47,772 nt of DNA from a virus, in IMG/VR virus record IMGVR_UViG_3300032086_002091, positions 1 through 47,772 of that record; one strand, given 5' to 3'. The notes below the pieces were generated by a model. It worked only from the letters and a program-made list of their open reading frames with translations, was not told the DNA's origin and ran no database searches. This document shows, in pieces, positions 25,682 through 32,989 of this stretch (positions are counted from its first letter, which is position 1; every line of letters starts with the position of its first letter). The position numbers were made by a program, and so were the translations under genes.

Positions 25682-27289
25682 TTAAAACTTTCCTCCGAAC
25701 CTACTCTTAGGCTTTGAACCAAACATAAAATCACTAATACCACTTGCCATAGAGCGGGCTGGTGGAACTGCTATCTCTACTGCGGATGCCAACGCATCCT
25801 TAACATCATCGTGTGCTGGGCGGGCTAACACTAGCTCTTCCTCAAGGACATCTGTCCAACCACCCTCAAAGTGCCACATCTCTAAGTTGTCATACCTGTG
25901 CTCAAGAGAAGCTGCAATACGCTCTTCCTTTGTACCTTCTGTACGAGAGGGACGAAACTCGTCCACTGAGAGCCTCAGACCATCCTTACGGACGTAATCT
26001 TTAATACCATTAACGATTACCTTCTGGGCTACACTTACCTCCGCACGGAGCTTATTAAACACCCACTTGGAATGTAACTGTTTCAAGTGCTTGAAGTATT
26101 CAATTGTCTTATCAGACTTGAACCTATCAATGTCTAGGACGTAGATGTTATTGTCACAGTCAACACCAACAACTACAATTGCTGTGAAGTCAGCTGTCTT
26201 TGATAAGCTGAATGCAAAGTCAACTGCGGCATAGATGTTTAACTTACGACCATCATAGAACCACTTACTGCCCTCTTTCTTAAGCCTACGCACATCATAG
26301 TATTGGAACTTATCCCTGCTGATGCGTTCTGAGCTTGGGTCATTGGGGTCATTATAATACTGTGCGTAGAACTGAACCCTGTCCGAATACTCAGCCCGGA
26401 TACGTGAAAGTACCTGCAAGTCAAAGCCATAAGCCTTACCGTCTGGACGTACACGCCTAGGCCAGATGAAGATGTTATCTTCCTCCACCTTATACTCTTT
26501 AACGTCCCACACGTCCGCCTGATCAATCTTAATGCCATTGTCATCATAGATGTCGTACACTTGATTCTTCCAAGTGTCGTAAATATCAGTTGGGTGGTAT
26601 CGTGTACCACACGCCATAGTGAAACCACCAGCATTCCTGATCGAGGTGAACTGGGATGCTTTCTTACTTACTGCCTCACGACCATCTTCTGTGTACGCAT
26701 TCTCTGGAACCACCAAGTCATCCGCTACAACAATGTCAGCGTGCCAACCTGTGGTGTTAGTGGTTAAGCCTGCTGTTGATATTGTAGCATCTCGAACACC
26801 TTCCTCAGAACGCTTCTTATGGTCTACACTGATCTTCATAGAAGACCACTTCTCACGCTTACCTTCCTGAGGGTTTAAATACTCTGGGTAGTAACGCTGA
26901 TATACTGTAGAACCTAGTATGTTCTTAATTGCGTATAGCTGTGTGATGGCTAGTTCTGCGGTAGCAGAAACATACAGGATAGTTACCTCTGGGTGCCTAG
27001 TGATTATCCAAGCGCACCATGTAGCCACCATGTGACTCTTCAAGTGTGCCCGTGGTAGCATGATGAGTTTGTTACTTGTCAGCTGCTCACCTTGTCCGTA
27101 TAGACTGTACTCCTGCATCCACCTAAAGATTTCCTCATGCACCTTACCGTACATATAGCCCGGGTTAACTAAGCGAGCAAAGAGGAACAAGTCCCCTTTA
27201 GCTGCTTCCCTTAGTTCACGGGCAGACTGTGGCATTATCTTAAGCTTGTGTTCAGCTTCTTCTAGCCAATCATCTACCTCTGCTGTCAT
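25682..27289 (-). CDS. Terminase large subunit, 535 aa
   Basis: DNA packaging motor. The ATPase Walker A variant lies at about residues 75-86 (LIMLPRAHLKSH), Walker B is DIVVADDLVVPE, and the RNase H-like nuclease domain begins with AAVDFAFSLSKTADFTAIVVVG and ends near RPAHDDVKDALASAVEIAV. This is the gp19-type layout. It overlaps the small subunit by 4 bases. Confidence 0.92.
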   Translation of the reverse strand: MTAEVDDWLEEAEHKLKIMPQSARELREAAKGDLFLFARLVNPGYMYGKVHEEIFRWMQEYSLYGQGEQLTSNKLIMLPRAHLKSHMVATWCAWIITRHPEVTILYVSATAELAITQLYAIKNILGSTVYQRYYPEYLNPQEGKREKWSSMKISVDHKKRSEEGVRDATISTAGLTTNTTGWHADIVVADDLVVPENAYTEDGREAVSKKASQFTSIRNAGGFTMACGTRYHPTDIYDTWKNQVYDIYDDNGIKIDQADVWDVKEYKVEEDNIFIWPRRVRPDGKAYGFDLQVLSRIRAEYSDRVQFYAQYYNDPNDPSSERISRDKFQYYDVRRLKKEGSKWFYDGRKLNIYAAVDFAFSLSKTADFTAIVVVGVDCDNNIYVLDIDRFKSDKTIEYFKHLKQLHSKWVFNKLRAEVSVAQKVIVNGIKDYVRKDGLRLSVDEFRPSRTEGTKEERIAASLEHRYDNLEMWHFEGGWTDVLEEELVLARPAHDDVKDALASAVEIAVPPARSMASGISDFMFGSKPKSRFGGKF

Positions 27290-27768
27290 TGCATCAACCT
27301 ACTAATATCCCCATCGAACTCAGCTGTGATAGCTTCCTTAACACGCTGCTCCTTAAGTTGTTCCTTCTTAGAGGGCCTACCTGCTGGACGCTTATCCCAG
27401 CCCTTCTCGATTAGGAACTTGGACGCTTGTACGTTACCATCAGCAGATAGGTTAATCATATCCCTAGTACCTTGAGAGCGTAACTTAAGTTCAAGCTCCT
27501 CACGCCATTCAATAATGTGTTTCATTATCTCCTTATTACCTTGGAGCTTCTTCCAATGTTGCCAGCCTCCTAGGTATTTAGTAGCGAAGTCATACTCAGT
27601 TGGGTCTTCATACGCAAGGTAGAGACGCTTGAGGGACAAGTACTTATTACCCTTGTGCTCATGGTCTTCATCCTTCAGCGTGAATATGGCACTGTCACCA
27701 TACCCTATCTCTAGGAAGAGGGACTGAGTAGCCCACCTCCCCATGCTGTCTTTAAATTTATTTGACAT
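27286..27768 (-). CDS. Terminase small subunit, 160 aa
   Basis: Placed directly before the large subunit with an overlap. Contains a DNA-binding-like region (YLAYEDPTEYDFATKYLGGWQHWKKLQGNKEI), a helical oligomerisation part (IEWREELELKLRSQGTRDMINLSADGN), and a basic AGRPSKKEQLKEQRVKEA segment. No enzymatic motif, as expected for the DNA-recognition subunit. Assignment rests mainly on position. Confidence 0.75.
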   Translation of the reverse strand: MSNKFKDSMGRWATQSLFLEIGYGDSAIFTLKDEDHEHKGNKYLSLKRLYLAYEDPTEYDFATKYLGGWQHWKKLQGNKEIMKHIIEWREELELKLRSQGTRDMINLSADGNVQASKFLIEKGWDKRPAGRPSKKEQLKEQRVKEAITAEFDGDISRLMQ

Positions 27769-27845
27769 ACATATCTCTTACTTTCAACAAATTTCTGCAA
27801 TTGGTTTATTTAGCTTAGTCATGGTGTTTGATGTGTTACTTTGTA

Positions 27846-27900
27846 TAGTTATCTGTCCTTGTGGCCGCATGTGCAAGGTAGCTAATGGCCAATTATTGTA
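27846..27900. repeat. Imperfect 55-bp direct repeat, copy B
   Basis: Matches 7297-7351 in the same orientation, with identical CCTTGTGGCCG, TGTGCA and GTAGCT blocks. It lies between the 58-aa gene and the terminase genes, in the 139-base gap that also precedes terS. Confidence 0.6.
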
Positions 27901-27907
27901 TTGCCAC

Positions 27908-28084
27908 CTACTTTGTATTACTAGGATACAGACTTTCACTATTATTTGGGTTTTTGTTGTTTTTTATAATCTGTTCGTTCATATTCAAAATAAGCTGAGC
28001 CACTTCTCCATAGGGCCTATGAATAAGTGCATTACTGATTATCTGAAGCTCGTTCTCATTTAGTAAAATATTATGCTCTTCCAT
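27908..28084 (-). CDS. Hypothetical small late protein, 58 aa
   Basis: Minus-strand ATG at 28084-28082 with AAGGAAAGAGA upstream. The product reads MEEHNILLNENELQIISNALIHRPYGEVAQLILNMNEQIIKNN and ends SESLYPSNTK. The 'L...EL..I..AL..RPYGEVA.LI..M..Q' helical pattern recurs in small podovirus proteins near tail or terminase genes; function unknown. Its ribosome-binding site and place between the tailspike and terS make it likely real. Confidence 0.65.
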   Translation of the reverse strand: MEEHNILLNENELQIISNALIHRPYGEVAQLILNMNEQIIKNNKNPNNSESLYPSNTK

Positions 28085-28093
28085 TCTCTTTCC

Positions 28094-29863
28094 TTAACTA
28101 ACTACTGCTAATTTTCTAATTGCACCCGTGTCATCTTTAATAGTTATATAACCAGTAACAGTCTCTACACCTATAGAGCTATGAGCGCCAAATCGAACAC
28201 TACCTGTGCCTTTTGGTAGTAATCTTAAGTCTATGTTTGTATCAGAACCTGAAGCGCGTAAACTAGGAGGTATACCTACATCCGAGGCGTTTACCTGAAC
28301 CCTGTTTACAGAACTCGCTGATGCAGATACATTGAATACGGTAGCACCTGATTCATTAGTCAACGCTAACTGGTCATTCTCAAAACTAAGTTCTAATGTC
28401 TTACCGGCAGTATCAATGTTAGAAGTTATTAATGCAGCTGGAGTTCTGGTATCAGATTCATACCATTTCATATACTGACCTTGGCAAAACGCTATAGCTT
28501 CTGGCTTACTTCCTACTACACTTCCATCCCTAAATTGTATGCCAGTATACCAGCCGGGACTACCTGAAGAGTTTGACGCTGTTACTATGATACCAGCCGT
28601 GGCAGGGTCTGTAGATATTGGGCCAAAAGCATCGTCACCACCCGCTGTTATTTGCATTCCAAATGTCATATTTGGTACTGAGCCGTAAGGACTAATAATC
28701 TGACCACCGCCTGATGCGTTCTTAACCTGTATTTCTAGCCCCCAGCTAGTGTTAGTAGTAGTCTCATGCTGTACCTCAAAAATACCACATCTTGCAGAAG
28801 CTAAACCTTTATTTATCGCAACTCCACCAAATGCCGAACAACCTCTAGTCCCATCTGTATCAACCTTCGCAGCACCAACAACTGCATATGATGGGTCTCC
28901 CGGTCTTGTCATGCTTAAAAACTGAGCGTTTGCTAACACATAAGCTGGCCCTTCTGTCGCACTCTTTAACCAAGAAGTACCTTCATCTGGTAACGAAGTT
29001 CCAGCGAACTTATCTGATGCTTCTCCAACAAAAACCCTATCAGAGAATCTCCATATATTTGCACCAGCTACCCAATCTGTTAAGAACCCCCTGTGTAATC
29101 CTAGGTTACCAGCATCAAAAACATCCCTCCATGTAGTAGATGGGTCTATCAGCACAGAACTACTATTCAGCTGTGTAGGTGCGCTAAAGTTATAACTAAC
29201 ATCTGGTTTCGGGATAAAACCCAATTGATCTTTTGAGTTCAATAAATCAAAAGCTGCCTTATCATCAGCAACCCCATCCCCTATAGCGCCTTCATCATTA
29301 ACACTAATGATCTCCCCAAACCTATCAGACAAACTTCTAGGAGTAGTAGTGCCAGTAGCTATGACAGTCTCATTACCATCAATCTCTTTAAACGTAGGAG
29401 TGTAGAAGGTGATGTCTACTAAAGACCCCATACCCGGAGCTTCTACAAACTCTACATTACCACTACCATCAATGGTGTAGTCTGTAACAGGACGCTGCTT
29501 AATCCCATCTAAATATACGAAGAAGAAGCTAGGAGCTACTTGATTGGTTGTAGGAGAAGAGAAGGTGGTATTACTACCATCTCCCACTTGTCTTGGTTGT
29601 ACTAGGGGAGAGGTTAAAGCAGCTCCACTATCTCCTAGTAGTTGTACTAATAAACCATAAGGGACAGGTTCACTATCACCTATTGGGTCTGGTAGGTTTA
29701 ATATCCTATTACTGTTAATATCTAGGTTTTGCTTCATAATGTTATTACCACCTTCTAAGTGGAGAATACCATTATTAACTACTTCCTCTAATAAATCAAA
29801 GTTGGAGTTTATCCTACCTAAATTAAATCCAGCTCTTAGTGGATTGAGAACAATATCGCTCAT
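28094..29863 (-). CDS. Primary tailspike / tail fibre with virion anchor, 589 aa
   Basis: The N-terminus (residues 1-75, LNPLRAGFNLGRINSNFDLLEE, then MKQNLDINSNRILNLPDPIGDSEPV) is the virion-attachment and stalk type of podovirus fibres. A beta domain (PSFFFVYLDGIKQRPVTDYTI) follows, then residues 171-205 GTTTPRSLSDRF and ISVNDEGAIGDGVADDKAAF open a beta-helix/pectate-lyase-like region. The C-terminus (ASDVGIPPSLRASGSDTNIDLRLLPKGTGSVRFG) is a known tail-end module. It would anchor the second spike at 7371-9170 through the shared connector. First gene of the leftward late block. Confidence 0.85.
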   Translation of the reverse strand: MSDIVLNPLRAGFNLGRINSNFDLLEEVVNNGILHLEGGNNIMKQNLDINSNRILNLPDPIGDSEPVPYGLLVQLLGDSGAALTSPLVQPRQVGDGSNTTFSSPTTNQVAPSFFFVYLDGIKQRPVTDYTIDGSGNVEFVEAPGMGSLVDITFYTPTFKEIDGNETVIATGTTTPRSLSDRFGEIISVNDEGAIGDGVADDKAAFDLLNSKDQLGFIPKPDVSYNFSAPTQLNSSSVLIDPSTTWRDVFDAGNLGLHRGFLTDWVAGANIWRFSDRVFVGEASDKFAGTSLPDEGTSWLKSATEGPAYVLANAQFLSMTRPGDPSYAVVGAAKVDTDGTRGCSAFGGVAINKGLASARCGIFEVQHETTTNTSWGLEIQVKNASGGGQIISPYGSVPNMTFGMQITAGGDDAFGPISTDPATAGIIVTASNSSGSPGWYTGIQFRDGSVVGSKPEAIAFCQGQYMKWYESDTRTPAALITSNIDTAGKTLELSFENDQLALTNESGATVFNVSASASSVNRVQVNASDVGIPPSLRASGSDTNIDLRLLPKGTGSVRFGAHSSIGVETVTGYITIKDDTGAIRKLAVVS

Positions 29864-30240
29864 ATATTTCCTTTATTGCGTCATATGACTATTATGCCCG
29901 GAGGGCGAGTAATCCTAAGCACGTCTGCTTGGGAGTTTGTGTGGGGGTGAATGCTTGGAATTTTGGTGAGAAAATTTTGAGGGGTAATGCACAATAAGAA
30001 CAACCCCCTAACCCCCCTTGGTGGGGCCTTGAAAGGCCTTGGATATTCTGACGTGACAAGTCACGGCATTGTACTTTCCCATCCTTCACCACATTCATTC
30101 CCTCACTACGTTATGTATATGCTAGGCATTGTAACAGCCTACGCCTACGGCGTCAACACCTTATATTGGGCGGTTCCCGCCAATAATCTTGCTGCTTTAT
30201 ATGTCTACGCAAGCGAGTCTACCTAACACATATCACATAC
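29864..30240. other. Gene-free, hairpin-rich divergent control region
   Basis: No convincing gene in about 380 bases before the promoters. Perfect or near-perfect hairpins: GCCC-GGA-GGGC (29896-29906); CCTAAGCA-CGTC-TGCTTGGG with one G-U (29914-29933); GGCCT-TGAA-AGGCC (30025-30038); CGTGA-CAAG-TCACG (30052-30065); CGCC-TAC-GGCG (near 30145); and TTGGGCGG/CCCGCCAA with one bulge (about 30165-30183). As leader of the leftward tailspike mRNA, or as packaging or replication signals, these remain unassigned. Confidence 0.6.
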
Positions 30241-30248
30241 ACTGTCAA
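30220..30248 (-). promoter_or_regulatory. Possible leftward sigma70 promoter for the late block
   Basis: On the minus strand a perfect TTGACA (30248-30243) is followed after 17 bases by TAGGTA, a poor -10. It shares TTGACAGTGT with the rightward promoter at 30588. It diverges from the rightward promoter at 30293 by about 45 bp. The weak -10 makes it uncertain; it may need an activator or the phage sigma factor. Confidence 0.3.
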
Positions 30249-30292
30249 GTAATATAGTGTTTATATTGTTATATCTTAGTTCGCATTAGGTA

Positions 30293-30321
30293 TTGACAGT
30301 GGTTCATATATCACCTATAGT
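30293..30321 (+). promoter_or_regulatory. Early sigma70 promoter 1
   Basis: TTGACA, 17-base spacer, TATAGT: both hexamers near consensus. Expected start near 30328. The downstream RNA contains a GCATTAG/CTAATGC hairpin (about 30382-30404) and an AGGGA/TCCCT hairpin (about 30453-30467) before promoter 2. Confidence 0.85.
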
Positions 30322-30502
30322 TCGTCACATGGTTTGGCTTTCACGTCTTACCAGTTGTTTAGCAAATAGGTGTTTACAGTGCATTAGGTTTATGATCTAA
30401 TGCTCACAGTCAAGCATTGGTCTTCAAGGTGGCATTGCTACTTGACCAGCTTTAAGGGAATGGCTCCCTAAGAATGCGCATACAGCCCGCATCACAAAGC
30501 AC

Positions 30503-30531
30503 TTGACATCGTGAGCAATACAATGTACAGT
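30503..30531 (+). promoter_or_regulatory. Early sigma70 promoter 2
   Basis: TTGACA, 17-base spacer, TACAGT. The bases from the -10 onward (TACAGTTC...CCATGG) resemble those of promoter 1 (TATAGTTC...ACATGG), suggesting promoter duplication. Confidence 0.75.
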
Positions 30532-30587
30532 TCACACCATGGCAGATTGTCAGATGCCAGCTAGCCAGATAAAGGTTAGAAAATAAT

Positions 30588-30616
30588 TTGACAGTGTAAA
30601 CAAGGTGGTATATACT
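30588..30616 (+). promoter_or_regulatory. Early sigma70 promoter 3
   Basis: TTGACA, 17-base spacer, TATACT, preceded by an AT-rich TTAGAAAATAATT that could act as an UP element. The -10 is followed by GCCTAGCAAC, almost the same as after promoter 4. It drives the 69-aa gene at 30647. Confidence 0.88.
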
Positions 30617-30646
30617 GCCTAGCAACATGACTTAATAGGTGATAGT

Positions 30647-30856
30647 ATGAGTAGGAAAAACAATACAGCCAAAAGGTTGTTGAAAGTGGCGGCTAAGTCT
30701 GCTAACCTTTCTAAGCCTCACACTACTGTCTATAACAAGGGCCGTGTGAACACTGAGGGATTTTTATGCCCAGTGACTAGCAGGGGCAAAGTATCTAAAG
30801 GTACTATGCACTCGGCTAAGGGCAAGCAAACTAGGGTGATGTTTTCTGGTTTGTAA
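30647..30856 (+). CDS. Small basic early protein, 69 aa
   Basis: First gene after promoter 3; ATG preceded by AATAGGTGATAGT. The product is strongly basic (MSRKNNTAKRLLKVAAKSANLSKPHTT, later TSRGKVSKGTMHSAKGKQTR). Such small basic proteins at the first early position of T7-like phages often bind host targets (as T7 0.3-0.7 genes do), but I recognise no homology. It ends 3 bases before the -35 of promoter 4. Confidence 0.7.
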   Translation: MSRKNNTAKRLLKVAAKSANLSKPHTTVYNKGRVNTEGFLCPVTSRGKVSKGTMHSAKGKQTRVMFSGL

Positions 30857-30858
30857 GC

Positions 30859-30893
30859 TTGACAAGTGTGAAAGGCTAGGCTATCATGCCTAG
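30859..30893 (+). promoter_or_regulatory. Early sigma70 promoter 4 with a palindromic operator over the -10
   Basis: TTGACA (30859-30864), 17-base spacer, TATCAT (30882-30887). The -10 is exactly framed by a perfect inverted repeat, CTAGGC-TATCAT-GCCTAG (30876-30893), which could be a repressor site or a hairpin at the transcript 5' end. Expected start near 30894, at the base of a structured leader. Confidence 0.8.
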
Positions 30894-31270
30894 TAACTGA
30901 CCAAGGCAATGTCATTAAACTGGCCCGTTAGTTAGCGTGGAATGTGGTTGCTTAATAGTGCCATATGAAGCTTAACAATAACGGCTAAGCGAGCTACGCT
31001 TGGGGCGCTGAAAGCCTGCCCCATGAAAGAATAGGCTTGAACGGTAGGATACCGTCCACGGTTGTGCAGTGGGATATATCTGGCTAGTCTAAGTGTGCTA
31101 GTCCACGTCTAACGTATTAGGTGGACGTGGCATGGTACGGCCTACACATAAGCGTAATGATTCCATACCAGGGGGTATGGTGGCAGTAGGTCACTAGCCG
31201 GATATATTCTTATACCGTCTCGATTGAGAATGTATAGAGAATGTAACCAACAACAAACAAGGAGGCCATC
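30894..31270 (+). ncRNA. Long structured leader RNA / candidate non-coding RNA
   Basis: About 375 bases with no ORF between promoter 4 and the gene at 31271. Pairings checked by hand: TAACTGAC with GTTAGTTA (30894-30901/30928-30935, one G-U); AAGCG-AGCTA-CGCTT (30987-31001); GGGGCGCT-GAA-AGCCTGCCCC (31002-31022, two-base bulge); ACGGTA-GGA-TACCGT (31041-31055); then a three-way junction domain at 31071-31210. The RNA ends with the GGAGG ribosome-binding site (31261) of the next gene. It could be a 5' UTR controlling that gene, or a processed ncRNA. Confidence 0.65.
31071..31210 (+). ncRNA. Three-way-junction RNA domain with an 18-bp closing stem
   Basis: Closing stem 31071-31088 with 31193-31210: 15 Watson-Crick and 3 G-U pairs. 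Inside, a hairpin CCACGTC/GACGTGG (31103-31130), and a second arm GGCCTAC/GTAGGTC (31139-31145 with 31186-31192, one G-U) that abuts the closing stem, allowing coaxial stacking, and carries the hairpin CCATACC-AGGG-GGTATGG (31163-31180). G-U pairs at several positions point to selection on RNA rather than DNA palindromes. No known riboswitch class recognised. Confidence 0.65.
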
Positions 31271-31852
31271 ATGGCTATTAAATATTCCCTACCTAAAAAC
31301 CAAGGTGAATTAGACAAGCTAATCACCAGTGCTATCACATCAGCTAAAACTATGCGCGACAAGGTGCAAGTGGCTGCCGTTGCTATCCTACACCATGCTT
31401 ACACTTGTGGTGATTGGACACAAGCCAACGTGCTAGTTGAAGGGCTAGGCCACGGGGTTAAGCGTGACAGCTTGGTTGAATACTTTGCCAAGATGGGCGG
31501 TTTAACCATCGCTGAAGGTGCTAATGAATTCACTGGCTGGTCAGGTAAAGACCATATCAAAGCTAACTTTGACAAGGCCAAAGAAGTGCATTGGCATGAA
31601 TATAATAAGGCTAACCCATTCAAGGGCTTCAACTTTGAAGGCGAGATTAACAAGCTGTTAGCTCGTAAGGCCAAGGTTGAGAAGGGCCTTGACAAGTTAG
31701 ATGATGACCAACGTGAATTGGTTAGCCTTAACGTGAATGAAGGCGTACTACAGGCCCTAGCTGCTGCTTGTAACTTCGAGCTTATGCTAGGGGAACAACC
31801 AGCTAATGATATTGACGCTGAGCTAGTGGCCGAGCTTAAGAAGGTTGTTTAA
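31271..31852 (+). CDS. Hypothetical early protein, 193 aa
   Basis: First sizeable rightward early gene, with a strong GGAGG. The sequence KYSLPKNQGELDKLITSAITSAKTMRDKVQVAAVAILHHAYTCGDWTQANVLVEGLGHGVKRDSLVEYFAKMGGL resembles a widespread early podovirus protein of unknown function; I cannot name it. It is soluble and helical, and GWSGKDHIKANFDKAKEVHWHEYNKANPFKGF is a notable aromatic-rich middle. High expression is expected from its promoter array. Confidence 0.8.
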   Translation: MAIKYSLPKNQGELDKLITSAITSAKTMRDKVQVAAVAILHHAYTCGDWTQANVLVEGLGHGVKRDSLVEYFAKMGGLTIAEGANEFTGWSGKDHIKANFDKAKEVHWHEYNKANPFKGFNFEGEINKLLARKAKVEKGLDKLDDDQRELVSLNVNEGVLQALAAACNFELMLGEQPANDIDAELVAELKKVV

Positions 31853-31974
31853 TGCGTAGCATACTTGTAATGCTAACCCTGCTAGGTGGCATAGCTGCCT
31901 ATGGGGAAACCTTGGAACTAAAGCAAGTGGAACTTAAGCGACACTTGCATATTGAGCGTATGGTAGGTGAATGA
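31852..31974 (+). CDS. Small secreted or membrane protein, 40 aa
   Basis: The ATG overlaps the stop of the preceding gene (TAATG). The N-terminus MRSILVMLTLLGGIAAYGET looks like a signal peptide with possible cleavage after AYG, leaving a short charged segment (LELKQVELKRHLHIERMVGE). It might act at the envelope early in infection, for example in superinfection exclusion; this is inference. Confidence 0.5.
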   Translation: MRSILVMLTLLGGIAAYGETLELKQVELKRHLHIERMVGE

Positions 31975-32051
31975 TGTGGATATTAGGCTCGTATGCCTTG
32001 GCCTTCTATATGCTGGCCTTGGCTGCTAACAATCCTATCCTTGGTGGGTAG
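31971..32051 (+). CDS. Membrane micropeptide, 26 aa
   Basis: Starts ATG-ATG overlapping the previous stop. The product MMWILGSYALAFYMLALAAN plus a short NPILGG tail is a single membrane helix. A terminator follows at once. Translation is plausible from the overlap, but the gene is at the lower limit of what can be called. Confidence 0.4.
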   Translation: MMWILGSYALAFYMLALAANNPILGG

Positions 32052-32056
32052 GTGTG

Positions 32057-32095
32057 AGGGCAACGGTGTTGTGAGATGCTGGTTGCCCTGTTTTC
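32057..32095 (+). terminator. Intrinsic terminator after the first early genes
   Basis: AGGGCAAC (32057-32064) pairs with GTTGCCCT (32082-32089), followed by GTTTTCT. It separates the first early unit from the next. The next 80 bases contain ATTGGTATAGG (32109-32119), also present at 36176-36186. Confidence 0.7.
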
Positions 32096-32108
32096 TGTCA
32101 GATAATAT

Positions 32109-32131
32109 ATTGGTATAGGGTTGATACTAAA
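32109..32131 (+). promoter_or_regulatory. Repeated ATTGGTATAGG element, copy 1
   Basis: ATTGGTATAGGGTTGATACTAAA lies after a terminator and about 50 bases before the 154-aa gene. A second copy (ATTGGTATAGGTTAATGATAAA) lies after the tRNA terminator and before the class II amidotransferase. Same place relative to terminator and gene start suggests a shared promoter or activator site. Confidence 0.45.
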
Positions 32132-32176
32132 AACCACTCACAGAGCCACACAGGAGCTTGCAGAGGGGTTTTCACT

Positions 32177-32641
32177 ATGAACTTTAAGGGTGTTATTATG
32201 AAACCAACACAAGAACAACTTAATGACCCGAAGTGGTGGGGCAATTATAACGATAAGGCAACCTGCTGTTATTGGCATAAGCCAACTAATTCCATTTGGT
32301 TCAGCCGCTTGCCAAAGAAAGATCTGACAAACCTAGAGTTTCTAGCTGAACGCCCAGTATTTGTGCCAGAGGTGGGTGTTGAGTGTGAAATGACTTGGGG
32401 CTCTAAGGGGAGTTGGTTTAATTGTGTAACACTAACTAATAATAAGGTTGCCATACTTGGAGATTATAACAAAATCCGTAACCTTTCTGAGTTGTATGGT
32501 GTTGAATTCCGCCCCATAAAATCCGAGCGTGATCTAACTATTGATGCCGCATTAGAGGTTTATAATTGTGGTAAGCAGTCAGCTGATATGGCAGGTGCTC
32601 TATATGACGCTGGTATGTTACAAATGGGGAATGATAAATGA
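32177..32641 (+). CDS. Hypothetical protein, 154 aa (or 147 aa from 32198)
   Basis: ATG at 32177 follows CAGAGGGG; a second ATG at 32198 gives MKPTQEQLNDPKWWGNYNDKATCCYWHK, a start seen in many phage proteins of the 'DP.WW......AT.Y.....' kind. A central beta-rich part (VECEMTWGSKGSWFNCVTLTNNKVAILGD) resembles SH3-like barrels; the C-terminus AALEVYNCGKQSADMAGALYDAGML is helical. Function unknown. It distantly recalls the N-terminal 'GNPP..ATHY' domains of the tail-tagged proteins further right. Confidence 0.7.
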   Translation: MNFKGVIMKPTQEQLNDPKWWGNYNDKATCCYWHKPTNSIWFSRLPKKDLTNLEFLAERPVFVPEVGVECEMTWGSKGSWFNCVTLTNNKVAILGDYNKIRNLSELYGVEFRPIKSERDLTIDAALEVYNCGKQSADMAGALYDAGMLQMGNDK

Positions 32642-32865
32642 AGACAAGAAAGGAAATAGGGGAGGCTTTTAATAAGTTTCTTAAGATTCATAACGCATAT
32701 GAAGCTTATTATGGGTATTTGAATGTAAGTGTACACTCCCTAGAACCTAAAGGTATGATATATAATGCCTTTGATTGGGAAGGGACTGACCAACACCCTT
32801 ATCGTTATTGGGAATACTTACATATTCAATGGTTAAGATTCTTAAACTCTATTAATTCTAAGTAA
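32638..32865 (+). CDS. Hypothetical protein, 75 aa
   Basis: The ATG overlaps the previous stop (ATGA). Rich in aromatic residues (NAYEAYYGYLNVSVHSLEPKGMIYNAFDWEGTDQHPYRYWEYLHIQWLRFL). No family recognised. The 124 bases after it are very AT-rich (32885-32940), with GTTCACTA/TAGTGAAC inverted copies on each side; a promoter there is possible. Confidence 0.65.
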   Translation: MKTRKEIGEAFNKFLKIHNAYEAYYGYLNVSVHSLEPKGMIYNAFDWEGTDQHPYRYWEYLHIQWLRFLNSINSK

Positions 32866-32989
32866 TTGAAAAGGTTCACTACGTTCACTCTTTTCTTATT
32901 ATATATATTAAATATGATAATATATACGAATTTTAGGGAAATCTTAGTGAACTATTTGCGTTAAAAGACATTTATTTAGGAGAACAAGT

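Noticed and set aside
27743-28063. 106-aa hydrophobic plus-strand ORF opposite the 58-aa late gene
   Set aside because: Antisense to a gene with a good ribosome-binding site and to terS; Cys/Phe/Ile-rich shadow of AT-rich DNA.
29892-30098. 68-aa ORF on the minus strand in the same region
   Set aside because: Overlaps the hairpins, no ribosome-binding site of note, no recognisable protein features.
29987-30226. 79-aa ORF in the gene-free control region (+ strand)
   Set aside because: It runs through several perfect hairpins, its composition is odd (many Pro, His, Tyr), and it lies upstream of the rightward promoters. I treat the region as non-coding.
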